Positions 27,410 to 36,472 of a DNA stretch of 64,000 nt are shown in pieces. A model generated the notes under the pieces. It saw only the letters and a program-made list of their open reading frames with translations. It was not told the DNA's origin and did not search any database. Both the position numbers and the translations under genes were made by a program. The DNA lies in the NCBI RefSeq assembly GCF_009928525.1, contig NZ_JAABOK010000004.1:468019-532018 (forward strand), in the 5' to 3' direction. Every line of letters begins with the position of its first letter. The first letter of the stretch is position 1. This DNA comes from Chitinophaga solisilvae (lineage in GTDB: Bacteria > Bacteroidota > Bacteroidia > Chitinophagales > Chitinophagaceae).

Positions 27410-29494
27410 TCAGCTTACATCAATTGTAACAGAGACAGCTCCTATATTATCAGTTAATCCGGCGCCGTATTGCTTGTTCAGGTCATCATTGATGCACAGC
27501 TGTAATTCTCCGCTGAGGTTAGGAGGAACAGTTGCCTCGAGGCCAACCATGAAAATGGTATTGCCAACTCTGCCAACGAGAGCGCCGATGTTTTGCCCTG
27601 CCATCGGATAGCCCGGAGGGGCGGCGAAAAAGCTGGGGTTACCTGCTGCATTGTACAGTTTACCTCCGTTATCGGCCGGGTTGGCAGTCCATAGGCCCGT
27701 GGTATATTTTATAGTAGCCCTGTTACCGGCGTTAAGTACCACGCCGGTATTCTGCCAGGCAATGGTGGACTGAACGGTTACAGGGGTTACTGACAGCAGC
27801 GCGGGCATCGCTACTGAACGTGGCTGCCCTACATTGGTGACATATACGCCATGCAGCCCGGCCCTGGCATTGTTGCCAACGGCTACCGTGATATATATGG
27901 CCTTGTAGGTGCTGGGTTGGCTGTTCCCCGGTACGGCGTAGCTGATATTATCCTTTACGGCAGTTACCTGCGCTGTAATATTGGAATCATCAAAGGTTAC
28001 CGCAGGATAGGTGCCTGGCTGGCCGGGCTGCGCGGTGCAGGTGTCCACTATCAGCACCATGCTGGCAGCTGTAGCCCCCATGTTGATAACAGCAGGTATA
28101 TAGGTACTGTTACTTAATAAAGGAATGGGGTGATTTACCGGGTTAGGCACCTGTGTATTGTATAAAGTATCAAAGTAGTCCTGATAGAATAACTGAACCG
28201 GTTGCGCGTAGGTTGCATCCGGAGGTGTACTGTCAACGGGTTCATAACCCTGAGGAACGGTGCCGGTGAATGCACTGGCTACAATCTGCATTTTGAAGGT
28301 GTATGCCACCTGGGAGCCCCAGTTAATGGGCTTCCCGGAAATAGTAATATCACTTACGGTATAACCCTTATCGGCAGGCACTTCATAGACGGCGTGCAGA
28401 ATAAAATTCCCCGGCAACGGATTTCCATCCTGATCTTTCAGCGTTTTACTGCCACGCTTAATAGTCCAGAAAGTAGACGCATCCGTTTTATCAGGGGTCT
28501 GGTAGTTGGAAAAGTCAGGCATCTGAATGTACAGTCCCGGAGGGTCTGCCAGTGTCACCACCATTCCCTGGGTAACGAAATAATTTACCGCACCACCGAT
28601 ATTAGGATCACTGTTGCGGTACCGCTGACCGAACTGGCCTACGCAGATTAAATCATTGTATTGCGACGATGGCCACATTGTATTTGTAGTAGCCGGAGGG
28701 GGAGGAGGGTTGAAGCGTTGAATGGTAGATGTTGTGGCCAAGCCTATCTCAGTCTGTATGGTGTTAGGCGTACTGGTCAGGTGAATAGCGCCTCCGGAGC
28801 CAGCACCGGATACCGGTCCGCTGTTCCATTTGTTTAAGGGGTTGTACACCGGCTGGTTGGTAACGGGATCCACTATGCCGGGTACAGACAGATCTTCCAG
28901 GGTGATCTGCGGCTTGTCCAGGATAGACTGATACAAAGCCAGCACCTGGTTAGGGTCTACTGACCATAGGGTGTTCCAGTATTCAGGGTTTTCGCAGGTG
29001 AAATCGATGCGCGTAATTTTTCCTGCATCATTCCTGGTTACCGCCCATTCACAATATTCGTCTTGCCAGCCTCTCGGACCATAGGGGAAATAGGCAACAT
29101 TTTGTCCTGTACCGCATGGGTCATTGGATATTTGTCCGGGCATTGATCCGGTATCAGCCATTTCATACAACTTATCCTGTGATTCGCCGGGGAAATTGTA
29201 TTCGAGTCTTCCCGGAAAGGCCAGCCATTGAATATTGGCTGCATTGCTCGGAGGGTTGTTGTCGATCGGGTTGTAATAATTTGTAGGCGGTGGCGTATTG
29301 ATAGAATTCCAGGGATTATTTAACATGCCCTGTTGGGTGAATCCATTGAGGTGGTTACTCCAAAGACTATTCATCAGGGCTTGTTTGGGCGGATTGTTCG
29401 CAAAATCCTGGATGTCGGCCGGCGTGCGGAAATGAAATCCGGAAGTGGCCGCAGCGGCTTTTTTGTCTGGGGCAGTTTTTTCTACGCTTTGCAT
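27410..29494 (-). CDS. Large protein with C-terminal PA-IL (LecA)-like lectin domain
   Basis: The 694-residue protein has no signal peptide at the only good ATG. The last about 120 residues match the PA-IL/LecA-type jelly roll: an opening WQNTGVVLNAGNRATIKYTTG, a LVGRVGN turn, and the calcium- and sugar-site region INDDLNKQYGAGLTDNIGAVSV. PA-IL domains bind galactose through calcium. The N-terminal 550 residues are Pro/Asn-rich and of unknown family, with Cys residues in NDPCG, DEYCEW and FTCEN that could be metal- or disulfide-linked. It is the first gene of a two-gene unit with the cytochrome c-like protein. Because no export signal is seen, location is uncertain. Confidence 0.72.
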   Translation of the reverse strand: MQSVEKTAPDKKAAAATSGFHFRTPADIQDFANNPPKQALMNSLWSNHLNGFTQQGMLNNPWNSINTPPPTNYYNPIDNNPPSNAANIQWLAFPGRLEYNFPGESQDKLYEMADTGSMPGQISNDPCGTGQNVAYFPYGPRGWQDEYCEWAVTRNDAGKITRIDFTCENPEYWNTLWSVDPNQVLALYQSILDKPQITLEDLSVPGIVDPVTNQPVYNPLNKWNSGPVSGAGSGGAIHLTSTPNTIQTEIGLATTSTIQRFNPPPPPATTNTMWPSSQYNDLICVGQFGQRYRNSDPNIGGAVNYFVTQGMVVTLADPPGLYIQMPDFSNYQTPDKTDASTFWTIKRGSKTLKDQDGNPLPGNFILHAVYEVPADKGYTVSDITISGKPINWGSQVAYTFKMQIVASAFTGTVPQGYEPVDSTPPDATYAQPVQLFYQDYFDTLYNTQVPNPVNHPIPLLSNSTYIPAVINMGATAASMVLIVDTCTAQPGQPGTYPAVTFDDSNITAQVTAVKDNISYAVPGNSQPSTYKAIYITVAVGNNARAGLHGVYVTNVGQPRSVAMPALLSVTPVTVQSTIAWQNTGVVLNAGNRATIKYTTGLWTANPADNGGKLYNAAGNPSFFAAPPGYPMAGQNIGALVGRVGNTIFMVGLEATVPPNLSGELQLCINDDLNKQYGAGLTDNIGAVSVTIDVS

Positions 29495-29850
29495 TTCGAT
29501 TTGTTTTACATGGTTATTTAATGAGAGAGAACACGCGTATGTGAGGGCATTCGGATAGTTTGAGGGAATAGAGGAGTGCCCGTTAGTAGTGGCAAAGGTA
29601 GAGGATCGTTAAATGAGCGGACCGGGGAAAAATACCCTTTTTGAACAGGAGTATTTTTAGTATATTAACAGGTCGTGAAAAAATATAATGGAAGATGTGT
29701 GAAAATGTTTTTAGTATGGAATCCTAAGTAATTAAATGTGCTGAAGTGTAGGTGCGTCTGTGTGTGATGATGGCCAGCCGGATAAGCCCTGGATTTTTAT
29801 TTTCTGCCTGTGGTAACCGGCTTGTCCGGGGTCGGTAACCTCATCATGTT
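29495..29850. other. Non-coding stretch upstream of the lectin-domain gene
   Basis: No usable open frame is present. It separates the terpene synthase 3' end from the start of the lectin-domain gene and must contain the latter's promoter. No clear motif was found. Confidence 0.4.
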
Positions 29851-30774
29851 TTAGTCTGCCACTACATACCTGGCGGTAAGTTCACTCCATACTTTATGGC
29901 CTGTAATCATATATTGTATACTTTTTACGTATCCGGCCACTGCATCGTTATAGCTCCCGAAATCCGGCGGATGGGCAGCAGTCTGAATGAGATGCGCAAT
30001 TTCCTTATTATGCAAATGAACTGCCGCATCCATGGCTGCCGGTAGGTTGTCTCCATTTTCCCGTGTCATCAGCAGCACCAGATTGAATATTTCTCCTTCC
30101 CGCAGCTCTTTGGGGTAAGAAACAATATCATTCAGCCAGCTCATGGCCAGTACAGCACTCTTACGAAGGGTATGAATGAAGGGAGAGCTGATAATACCGG
30201 CCGGAAGAAAGGTCTGATTGGCAGGTTCAAGCAGGTCTGTCATCTGATGAAGCCCTACCAGTTGCTCCCGCATTATTTTATAATACGACACCGACGGAAA
30301 GATACCGGTTCGGGTAAAGTAGGCTTCACTTATCATCGATGTAAAGTATTGTTTTATGTTGTTGATATATCGCTGAAGCCATGCTTCATTTGCGTTTTCC
30401 AGAAGTAGCCGCCGCAGCAATGAAAATTCCCTGATAACAGCAGAAGTGCTGTTGGTCGTATGCCCCTGCAGATGATGAATAGCCTGGTCGGCATGGAGCT
30501 GCAGCACCTCCGGATCCTGGTTGGCATATAAATCGTCGAATGCAAAAAAAAGCAGCAGATGCAGTGCCGCGGCTTCCAGAACAGCTCTGCCGGCAAATGG
30601 ATAAAAACGTGTTCCCAGATTTCCCAGCTGCGATTTCCGGTACCTGGCAACGATGTGGTCTGGTAACTGCAACCGGTCTATCCAGGTGGTAACGAAGTCC
30701 TGTATGGCTGGGGCATACGGACTGTCGGCATGTGGAAATGGATAATCCAGCCTTTGCAGAATTGTTGTCATCAT
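29851..30774 (-). CDS. Class I terpene synthase
   Basis: The 307-residue protein matches bacterial class I terpene cyclases. The acidic metal motif is FAFDDLYANQD near residue 80. The second metal site is NDIVSYPKE near 216 (NDxxSxxKE exactly). A C-terminal Arg-Tyr (ELTARY) closes the family pattern. The enzyme should ionise a prenyl diphosphate and cyclise it with three magnesium ions. Its first motif lacks the third acidic residue at the usual spacing, the next Asp being seven positions on. No prenyltransferase, P450 or methyltransferase lies beside it, so it is an orphan and the product cannot be predicted. Confidence 0.88.
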   Translation of the reverse strand: MMTTILQRLDYPFPHADSPYAPAIQDFVTTWIDRLQLPDHIVARYRKSQLGNLGTRFYPFAGRAVLEAAALHLLLFFAFDDLYANQDPEVLQLHADQAIHHLQGHTTNSTSAVIREFSLLRRLLLENANEAWLQRYINNIKQYFTSMISEAYFTRTGIFPSVSYYKIMREQLVGLHQMTDLLEPANQTFLPAGIISSPFIHTLRKSAVLAMSWLNDIVSYPKELREGEIFNLVLLMTRENGDNLPAAMDAAVHLHNKEIAHLIQTAAHPPDFGSYNDAVAGYVKSIQYMITGHKVWSELTARYVVAD

Positions 30775-30984
30775 AAGTATTTCAGTTATTCCTAAAGAAA
30801 TATGCGATTGAAGAACAGTCAGTAATGCTGCTGTTTATGTTGCAGGAATTATGCTGATAAGATATCAGCACGAGGTATTGCCGGATGGTAGTCATTGATT
30901 TACATCCTACAGGGATAATGAAACAACTGATCAGGACTTTTGTTATTTTAATATTTGTTATGAGAAGTCTTTACTTAATTGATG

Positions 30985-31024
30985 ATACCTCATCCTGTCT
31001 TGCCGGGCAGGAGGGATGAGGTAT
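30985..31024 (-). terminator. Hairpin downstream of the lipoprotein gene
   Basis: The arms ATACCTCATCC (30985-30995) and GGATGAGGTAT (31014-31024) are perfectly complementary. They lie 34 bases after the stop of the minus-strand lipoprotein gene. The T-run is weak. The rest of 30775-31057 shows no gene. Confidence 0.55.
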
Positions 31025-31057
31025 AATGCAGATTGATATTGATAAGGAAGGTACTTC

Positions 31058-32269
31058 TTACTTATATTCTGTGGTGAAATTATAAGGACCGTTATGTCCT
31101 ATGAGATTTACCTTGGCGCTGTATTGAACAGAAATATTGAACCCAAATGATGCTGAGGTAGCAAATGGCTCATATCTTGCCCAGTAATTATTGGGAGCAC
31201 CGCTTTCCGTTAAAAACTGATCAGCAAAGTTAAATTGGGCAGATAATAATCCCAGCGTAGGTACACTGTTGTTTTTTAATCCGGAGGAGGCAATGGCTAC
31301 AATCTCTGCGTCCTCACTGGTAGAGTTTTGCCAGTTCTTCCCTATTGCCCATATGGTAGATCCTATAGGCCAGCCTCCTGATGTATAAAGAGGTTCACTC
31401 AGGTACTTATAACCATCGACGGCCAGAACTACGTTTTGATTAACATACGAATGCCCCAGACCTGTCGTTTCACCTCTGCGCAGAATGCCCAGAAAGTTGC
31501 GGTACTCAACCCATAAATGAACGGAAACAAACCCCATGTTCTGATTATTGATAGAAGCATTCCATAGTCTGTACTGAACATAGCCATAAATATTCGTACC
31601 GGCATCCTGCGTGATAGTTCCCTGACTCAGGCTGAAACTTGCTGGGGGAGGGGCGCTTCCATAAATTGTCTTGTTGGTGTTAGTCCGGGAAAGCTGGGAT
31701 TTATATTCCTGACGATAGGAACCTTTATGAGACTTTTTCCAGATGACAGTTTCCGTACCAGTTCCCCTGGCGTTCTTGTCAGCACTAACAGGCGTTGACT
31801 TTATCATGTCTTCCCGGAAGCTCAGTAAATTGTCGCCTACCCTGACATGGCCGTCAGCATTTACGACGGAAGATTCCATGATGCCGCTGCAGTTAATCTG
31901 GTAAGAGCTGTCTGCATACCATACAGCGATGTTCCTGTATTTATCTCTTACTGCATAGAATCCGGCTGCATCACGGATGTCTTCCATCTTATTCAGTTCC
32001 CTGTTTAGTTCCTCATATTTACTTCGCAATGATGCAAAGCCTGTTGATTTTTCCCATGCTGCTCTTTGGGGAGCCGGCAGACTGTTTATAACCAACATGG
32101 TCTGGATGAATTCCTGATTATCCTTAAAGTGAATGATGCCGTTTTCTACCTTTAGTTTAGGTGTTGAAGCAGGAGAGGAGTCGGGTTGTGTTGTTATTGT
32201 ATCCTTTTTGCAGGAAACCAATGTGATTAAAGCCATCATAGTGGCTGTCATGGCGAGTTTAAATGTCAT
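31058..32269 (-). CDS. Lipoprotein of unknown function
   Basis: The 403-residue protein has a clear lipoprotein signal (LITLVSCKKD, Cys near 20), followed by an Ser/Thr/Pro linker as usual for envelope-anchored Bacteroidota proteins. The central part (about 60-115) is helical and charged. The C-terminal half, from about 190, is rich in Asn, Tyr and aromatic residues typical of beta structure. I recognise no family. It is a monocistronic gene with its own downstream hairpin. Confidence 0.65.
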   Translation of the reverse strand: MTFKLAMTATMMALITLVSCKKDTITTQPDSSPASTPKLKVENGIIHFKDNQEFIQTMLVINSLPAPQRAAWEKSTGFASLRSKYEELNRELNKMEDIRDAAGFYAVRDKYRNIAVWYADSSYQINCSGIMESSVVNADGHVRVGDNLLSFREDMIKSTPVSADKNARGTGTETVIWKKSHKGSYRQEYKSQLSRTNTNKTIYGSAPPPASFSLSQGTITQDAGTNIYGYVQYRLWNASINNQNMGFVSVHLWVEYRNFLGILRRGETTGLGHSYVNQNVVLAVDGYKYLSEPLYTSGGWPIGSTIWAIGKNWQNSTSEDAEIVAIASSGLKNNSVPTLGLLSAQFNFADQFLTESGAPNNYWARYEPFATSASFGFNISVQYSAKVNLIGHNGPYNFTTEYK

Positions 32270-32538
32270 ATTGCTACGTTTTAAAGAACAGAATTCCGGG
32301 TTATCTATGGTTGAATAATTGTCTGATAAATATATTCCGGGCCGATGCGGTAATGAAGCACAGGTAATTTCTTTGCGTATAAGCAGCGTCTTACTACATT
32401 TCTTTTGATCTTGTTTTAATGGCTGTTTTATTGGTTGTCATTAACTAATTTTATGGCGCGGCAGCGATGGAAAGGGGGCTTGCAGGCTATCATCCCTTAT
32501 ATTGTTGTCAAGTGGTTTTATATTTATACCGGAATTTT

Positions 32539-33237
32539 ATGAAAGATTTATCTCAGGAAGAAAAACAGATTCGTTATGTCGCAAGTTTTCAAGATCTTGT
32601 TGCTACGCCTTTCTGTGGCGTAATGAATGCCATTTGCTGGACCCGTAATCTGACAGGTGATTTTGCTGAGATTGTGAAAAAGGTAGTGCAGAGTGGCAAT
32701 ATAACGGAGATTGAACCGGAAGAACTTCAGGCGCTGCAGTTGAGTGAACAGGGAAACCTGGCCCGTGAGATCCTGTTAGGGGATTTCGCGCTATTGACGG
32801 CTCATGGCGCACAGCCCAGCCTTAATGTGATCAGGAACTATCATCAGGATGATGACTACCCGTTTTTTCCGACTGATGTATATTCTTTTCATGTAGATCG
32901 TTCTCCAATACCCACCAGTACCTTTTTATGTACCTATTATGGCGAGTCGAGCGACATCCTGCCCAATGCGCAGGGCCGGCAGAAAGTGCTGATTCCGGAA
33001 ATACGTGATGAACTCAGGAGGTTATATGGTGGTGCTGAAGAAGGGTTTGAAGCATTCCTGACAGAAAATTTCTTTGATCTGCACTACCAGGCTGACCCTG
33101 ATGCGCATGTAATGAGTTTGGGTACTGGTAACCTGTGGCGGCTGGCAGTAGATCATCCCGGAAGCCAGGTGCCGCCTTGTCTTCACCGTGCGCCAAGGGA
33201 GAAGCCGGGTGAGAGCCGGTTGCTGCTGATTTGCTGA
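32539..33237 (+). CDS. DUF1826-like protein
   Basis: The predicted 232-residue protein starts at the ATG at 32539 (MKDLSQEEKQ). The longer in-frame version from 32467 adds 24 residues of poor quality. The segment FHVDRSPIPTSTFLCTYYG, then the stretch SSDILPN, resembles the DUF1826 core, and the end (NLWRLAVDHPGSQVPPCLHRAP) is highly ordered. The His-x-Asp followed by a later His could suggest a metal site of the 2-oxoglutarate-oxygenase kind, but this is not established. No signal peptide is seen. It is a single gene between non-coding regions. Confidence 0.6.
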   Translation: MKDLSQEEKQIRYVASFQDLVATPFCGVMNAICWTRNLTGDFAEIVKKVVQSGNITEIEPEELQALQLSEQGNLAREILLGDFALLTAHGAQPSLNVIRNYHQDDDYPFFPTDVYSFHVDRSPIPTSTFLCTYYGESSDILPNAQGRQKVLIPEIRDELRRLYGGAEEGFEAFLTENFFDLHYQADPDAHVMSLGTGNLWRLAVDHPGSQVPPCLHRAPREKPGESRLLLIC

Positions 33238-33284
33238 AAAGAAGTTTTTAATAATGGTATGAGAAATCTCAGCAGAAATAGGAA

Positions 33285-33500
33285 TTACTGAGGATTTGAT
33301 TGCTGCAAAAGGTGTAATAGGATATACGGGCCCCATATGCCCTGCATCCTGTCCTGCTCAGCGCGCCCGCGCCTGGACAACAAGCCGGATAAAACGATGG
33401 TAAACTCCGGAAGATTCCTGTTCTTCTTCTCCGCTATTCTCCTGAGAAAAATATCTTCAGAAATATTTTTCTCCCTATGACTGGAATACGAAATATTCAT
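33285..33500 (-). CDS. Doubtful small open reading frame
   Basis: A 71-codon frame with no recognised motif (contains LSGLLSRRGRAEQDRM) lies in the 391-base gap between two plus-strand genes. Basic residues are frequent. There is no support beyond being open. Apart from this frame I see no gene in 33238-33628, which should hold the promoter of the barrel protein gene. Confidence 0.15.
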   Translation of the reverse strand: MNISYSSHREKNISEDIFLRRIAEKKNRNLPEFTIVLSGLLSRRGRAEQDRMQGIWGPYILLHLLQQSNPQ

Positions 33501-33628
33501 TTATATTTATAACGTTGAGCGCGTAAGCAGTATCCCTTTTCTTTAGAACGTCAGATGTATTATTCCCCTGTGTCAGGAAGGCCAGGCCAAACCAAAATCA
33601 CTGTAGTTAATTCTTAATTCCGGTACCA

Positions 33629-36025
33629 ATGAAATCTGTTTTTCATTCCATCTTTTTATTGTTAATCAGTTGTTCCCTGTTCGCCCAAAACAAATTATCC
33701 ATACAGGGCAAAGTCACCGATATATCCGGAGCCGTTATTCCTGATGCATCGCTGAAACTGCAGCCGGAAAAGGGACAGGAGCTGATGATACATAGCAATG
33801 CAGCTGGCATGTTTTCCTTTGAGAATCTGAGCGACGGGGTTTACAAACTCACCGTTTCGCATATAGCCTATCAGACGGTAGCTTCACAGACGCTCACCCT
33901 GAAAGCCAGCATCACCGGCATGAAGATAGCCATGACGCCCGCCACATCGCAACTTAAAGGTGTAGAAGTTACCTCTGCCCGGAAACTGCTCACCATGCAG
34001 GGCGACAAACTTGTATACGATCCGGGCGTACTCCCCGGTGCAGATAACGACAACTCCATCGAAATACTCAAAAAGATACCAGGCTTCTGGGTAGAGCAGA
34101 ATGAAGACATCCGCCTTAACGGGAGCGGAGATGTCACCATCCTGATCAACGGTGTTAAGCAGAACCTCGTAGGCAACCAGGTGGCCGGCCTGCTGAAATC
34201 TATTCCCGCCAACGCCATCAGCAAAATAGAAGTAGTAACCGGCGGCGCAGCACGATACGATGCCGCCGGTGGCTCCGTTATCAATTTTGTACTGAAACAG
34301 CGCACACTGGACGGCTACAACATTAACTTCGCCAACAATGTGCTGATAGACAGATACGTCAGCAATAACCATAACCTCTACGCCATGCTGCTCACCGGAA
34401 AACTGCAGAGCAGCACCTCCGTCAGCTTTGCCAGCAACCATAGCTACTACAACGAAGATGGCCGGATCAGTTATGACCAGCAGCACGCCAATACTGCTGA
34501 CATCGGCTACCAGCGCAACTCCCATACACGTTCCTCCGGCCCGGCCCTGTATGAAAACCTCAGCTACGCCATCAGTAATAAGAGTAAAATTATGCTGGAC
34601 ATCAGCTCCACCTGGAAAAACAGTCAGAGCGACTTCACCGATACCAGCCACTTCGGCGCTCCGCTGAACTACCGCCAGCAGTATAAAAGAAACGACGAAA
34701 TAAAGAATAACCTTACCTCCGCCAACCTGATTTACCAGTTCAGGCCTGATACTGCCGGCTCCCTGCTGGCTGTCAACTACGGCTATATCAACGGCTACAT
34801 CCGGCAACGGCAGGATATTGAAAACAGCAGATCGCCGGCAACAGGCTATGGCAGCATACTACAGGCCGGATACCTGCCGCTGCAGGGGTATCAGCATATC
34901 ATTAAGGCAGACCTGGAAAAAAATTTCCGTCATTGGGTACTGGAAACAGGTGTCAAATACAGCGCCGGCCGCATTGACAACAACGCCCGCTATGATACCA
35001 TCAAACCAACAGGACCGGTGTTCGACAAACAACTTTCCAATACCACTTCCTATGATGAGAAAATCAGCGCGGCCTATGCCACACTCAGATATACGCGTGG
35101 TCGCATCGGATTCATAGCCGGCGGCCGCCTGGAACATACGGCAACCGCTACTGTTAACGGTATGTCGGGCACTATCCGTCAGGACTATACGAATTTTCTG
35201 CCCAACGCGGCCATCACTTATCAGCAGCCCGGCTATTCAGGTATGCTGAAGCTGAGTGCAGGACTTTCCCGCCCGGACTACCAGCTGCTCAACGACTACC
35301 GCTACTATATCAGCGAATATAAATATCAGGAAGGCAATCCTTTCCTGAAACCATCTACCAGGTACACCATCTCCCTGGAAAATAACATCGCCGGTTTTCT
35401 TACGGCCAACATTGGTTATATACGCCTGAATGACCAGGTACAGCTTGCCGGCACACAGCTGAACAACTCTCCCTACACCGCCATACGGCCGGAAAATGCG
35501 GTAAACGTCAATGATTATTATATCAGCCTGTCTGCAGCCTACAGCCTCCTGCAACATAAGCTGGAAGGTAATCTCAACTTCTACGGAGAAATGTTCCGTT
35601 ATTACAGCAACGGCAAATTTCCGCTGCAGGGCGTGAATCAGGACCTGTCAAAATACTTTACCATCAGTTGGAGCAACAACTACTTCATCACCCGGAAGCT
35701 GGTGCTGGAAACATCTGTCTTCTACAGATCTACCGCCTATTTCTATCAGATAACACAGGGCGACCGCTGGCAGGCAGATGCCGGCCTCACCTATTATCTC
35801 AGCAAAAAATGGAACTTCGGCGCCAAGTACCTGGATATCTTCAATACCTATGAATACCGCTATACCAATTTCTACGATAATTACCTTAACACCTATCTGC
35901 GTGATCTGAATGTGAACAGATTCCGCCTGACCGTAAATTACCGCATCAGCGGAGGGTTGAAGAAAGTAAGCAAGCCTGCGGCGGATAATAATGCAGAGAA
36001 TATGAGCAGGTTTCAGAATCAATAA
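33629..36025 (+). CDS. Outer-membrane TonB-dependent-type beta-barrel protein
   Basis: The 798-residue protein has a signal peptide (about 1-19, SLFAQ). A carboxypeptidase-regulatory-like domain follows (about 25-105, with ISGAVIPDASLKL). Next is a TonB plug-like region (about 120-225, with IEILKKIPGFWVEQNEDIRLNGSG). A long C-terminal outer-membrane barrel, typical of the Bacteroidota barrel family beside SusC, completes it. It is shorter than SusC (about 1000) and no SusD partner is adjacent. It may import a peptide, siderophore or oligosaccharide. It is followed directly by palindrome copy 2. Confidence 0.85.
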   Translation: MKSVFHSIFLLLISCSLFAQNKLSIQGKVTDISGAVIPDASLKLQPEKGQELMIHSNAAGMFSFENLSDGVYKLTVSHIAYQTVASQTLTLKASITGMKIAMTPATSQLKGVEVTSARKLLTMQGDKLVYDPGVLPGADNDNSIEILKKIPGFWVEQNEDIRLNGSGDVTILINGVKQNLVGNQVAGLLKSIPANAISKIEVVTGGAARYDAAGGSVINFVLKQRTLDGYNINFANNVLIDRYVSNNHNLYAMLLTGKLQSSTSVSFASNHSYYNEDGRISYDQQHANTADIGYQRNSHTRSSGPALYENLSYAISNKSKIMLDISSTWKNSQSDFTDTSHFGAPLNYRQQYKRNDEIKNNLTSANLIYQFRPDTAGSLLAVNYGYINGYIRQRQDIENSRSPATGYGSILQAGYLPLQGYQHIIKADLEKNFRHWVLETGVKYSAGRIDNNARYDTIKPTGPVFDKQLSNTTSYDEKISAAYATLRYTRGRIGFIAGGRLEHTATATVNGMSGTIRQDYTNFLPNAAITYQQPGYSGMLKLSAGLSRPDYQLLNDYRYYISEYKYQEGNPFLKPSTRYTISLENNIAGFLTANIGYIRLNDQVQLAGTQLNNSPYTAIRPENAVNVNDYYISLSAAYSLLQHKLEGNLNFYGEMFRYYSNGKFPLQGVNQDLSKYFTISWSNNYFITRKLVLETSVFYRSTAYFYQITQGDRWQADAGLTYYLSKKWNFGAKYLDIFNTYEYRYTNFYDNYLNTYLRDLNVNRFRLTVNYRISGGLKKVSKPAADNNAENMSRFQNQ

Positions 36026-36037
36026 TCAGTAATCAGT

Positions 36038-36182
36038 AATTACGAATTACGAATTGCGAATTACGAATGTAGAAGCGAAGATTAGCGTGAAGATTTAAGT
36101 GGATGTTTAATAGTTGTCTCCTTAAATCTTCACGCTAATCTTCGCTTCTACATTCGTAATTCGTAATTCGCAATTCGTAATT
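36038..36182. repeat. Long palindromic element, copy 2 (heptad arms)
   Basis: The 62-base arms (36038-36099 and 36121-36182) have two mismatches and a 21-base loop. The outer arm has the same AATTRCG heptad tandem as copy 1. The heptad order is A, A, G, A on the left arm but A, G, A, A when the right arm is read in complement, which causes the two mismatches. The inner segment (AGAAGCGAAGATTAGCG and onward) differs from copy 1 except for AGCGAAGAT. It begins 13 bases after the stop of the barrel protein gene. Confidence 0.9.
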
Positions 36183-36204
36183 ATTTAACCCAAGTGGGTT
36201 ATAA

Positions 36205-36242
36205 AAAAAACCGGTTAGCATATATATGCTAACCGGTTTTTT
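36205..36242. terminator. Strong bidirectional terminator at the tRNA 3' end
   Basis: AACCGGTTAGCATA is mirrored exactly around a TA-rich centre, with A and T runs on both sides. It ends the minus-strand tRNA and can end plus-strand read-through from the barrel gene. A smaller hairpin (AACCCAAGTGGGTT) lies at 36187-36200. Confidence 0.88.
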
Positions 36243-36246
36243 CAGG

Positions 36247-36318
36247 TGGCTCGTAAAGGAATTGAACCTCTGCTTCAAGAAAGAAAATCTTGCGTCCTAA
36301 CCTCTAGACTAACGAGCT
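36247..36318 (-). tRNA. tRNA-Glu (anticodon TTC), atypical
   Basis: On the minus strand the 72 bases fold as a cloverleaf. The acceptor is GCTCGT/ACGAGC, but the outermost pair is A1 with C72, a mismatch. The D arm is GTC...GAC. The anticodon stem is CAAGA/TCTTG with loop TTTTCTT. The T arm is AGAGG/CCTTT with loop TTCAATT. The anticodon is TTC (Glu). Position 37 is T, where tRNAs almost always have a purine. The 3' end continues CCT, so CCA is not fully encoded. The strong terminator just beyond supports a transcribed RNA gene. Confidence 0.75.
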
Positions 36319-36472
36319 GTATAAGTAATACAGTAAAGAGATATACTGAATTCTTATGTAAACAAATATATGTAATAAGTGATGAAAAAACAAAGTTTTT
36401 GATGAAGATTTTTTTACTTTTTTTCTCATTTTTATCCAGTTGATTTTTGTTGCCTGATCATGCTGCAATCAA

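Noticed and set aside
36246..36443. 65-codon plus-strand frame starting MARKGIEPLL
   Set aside because: It runs antisense through the tRNA-Glu. The ARKGIEPL-type start is the usual translation of a tRNA 3' half.
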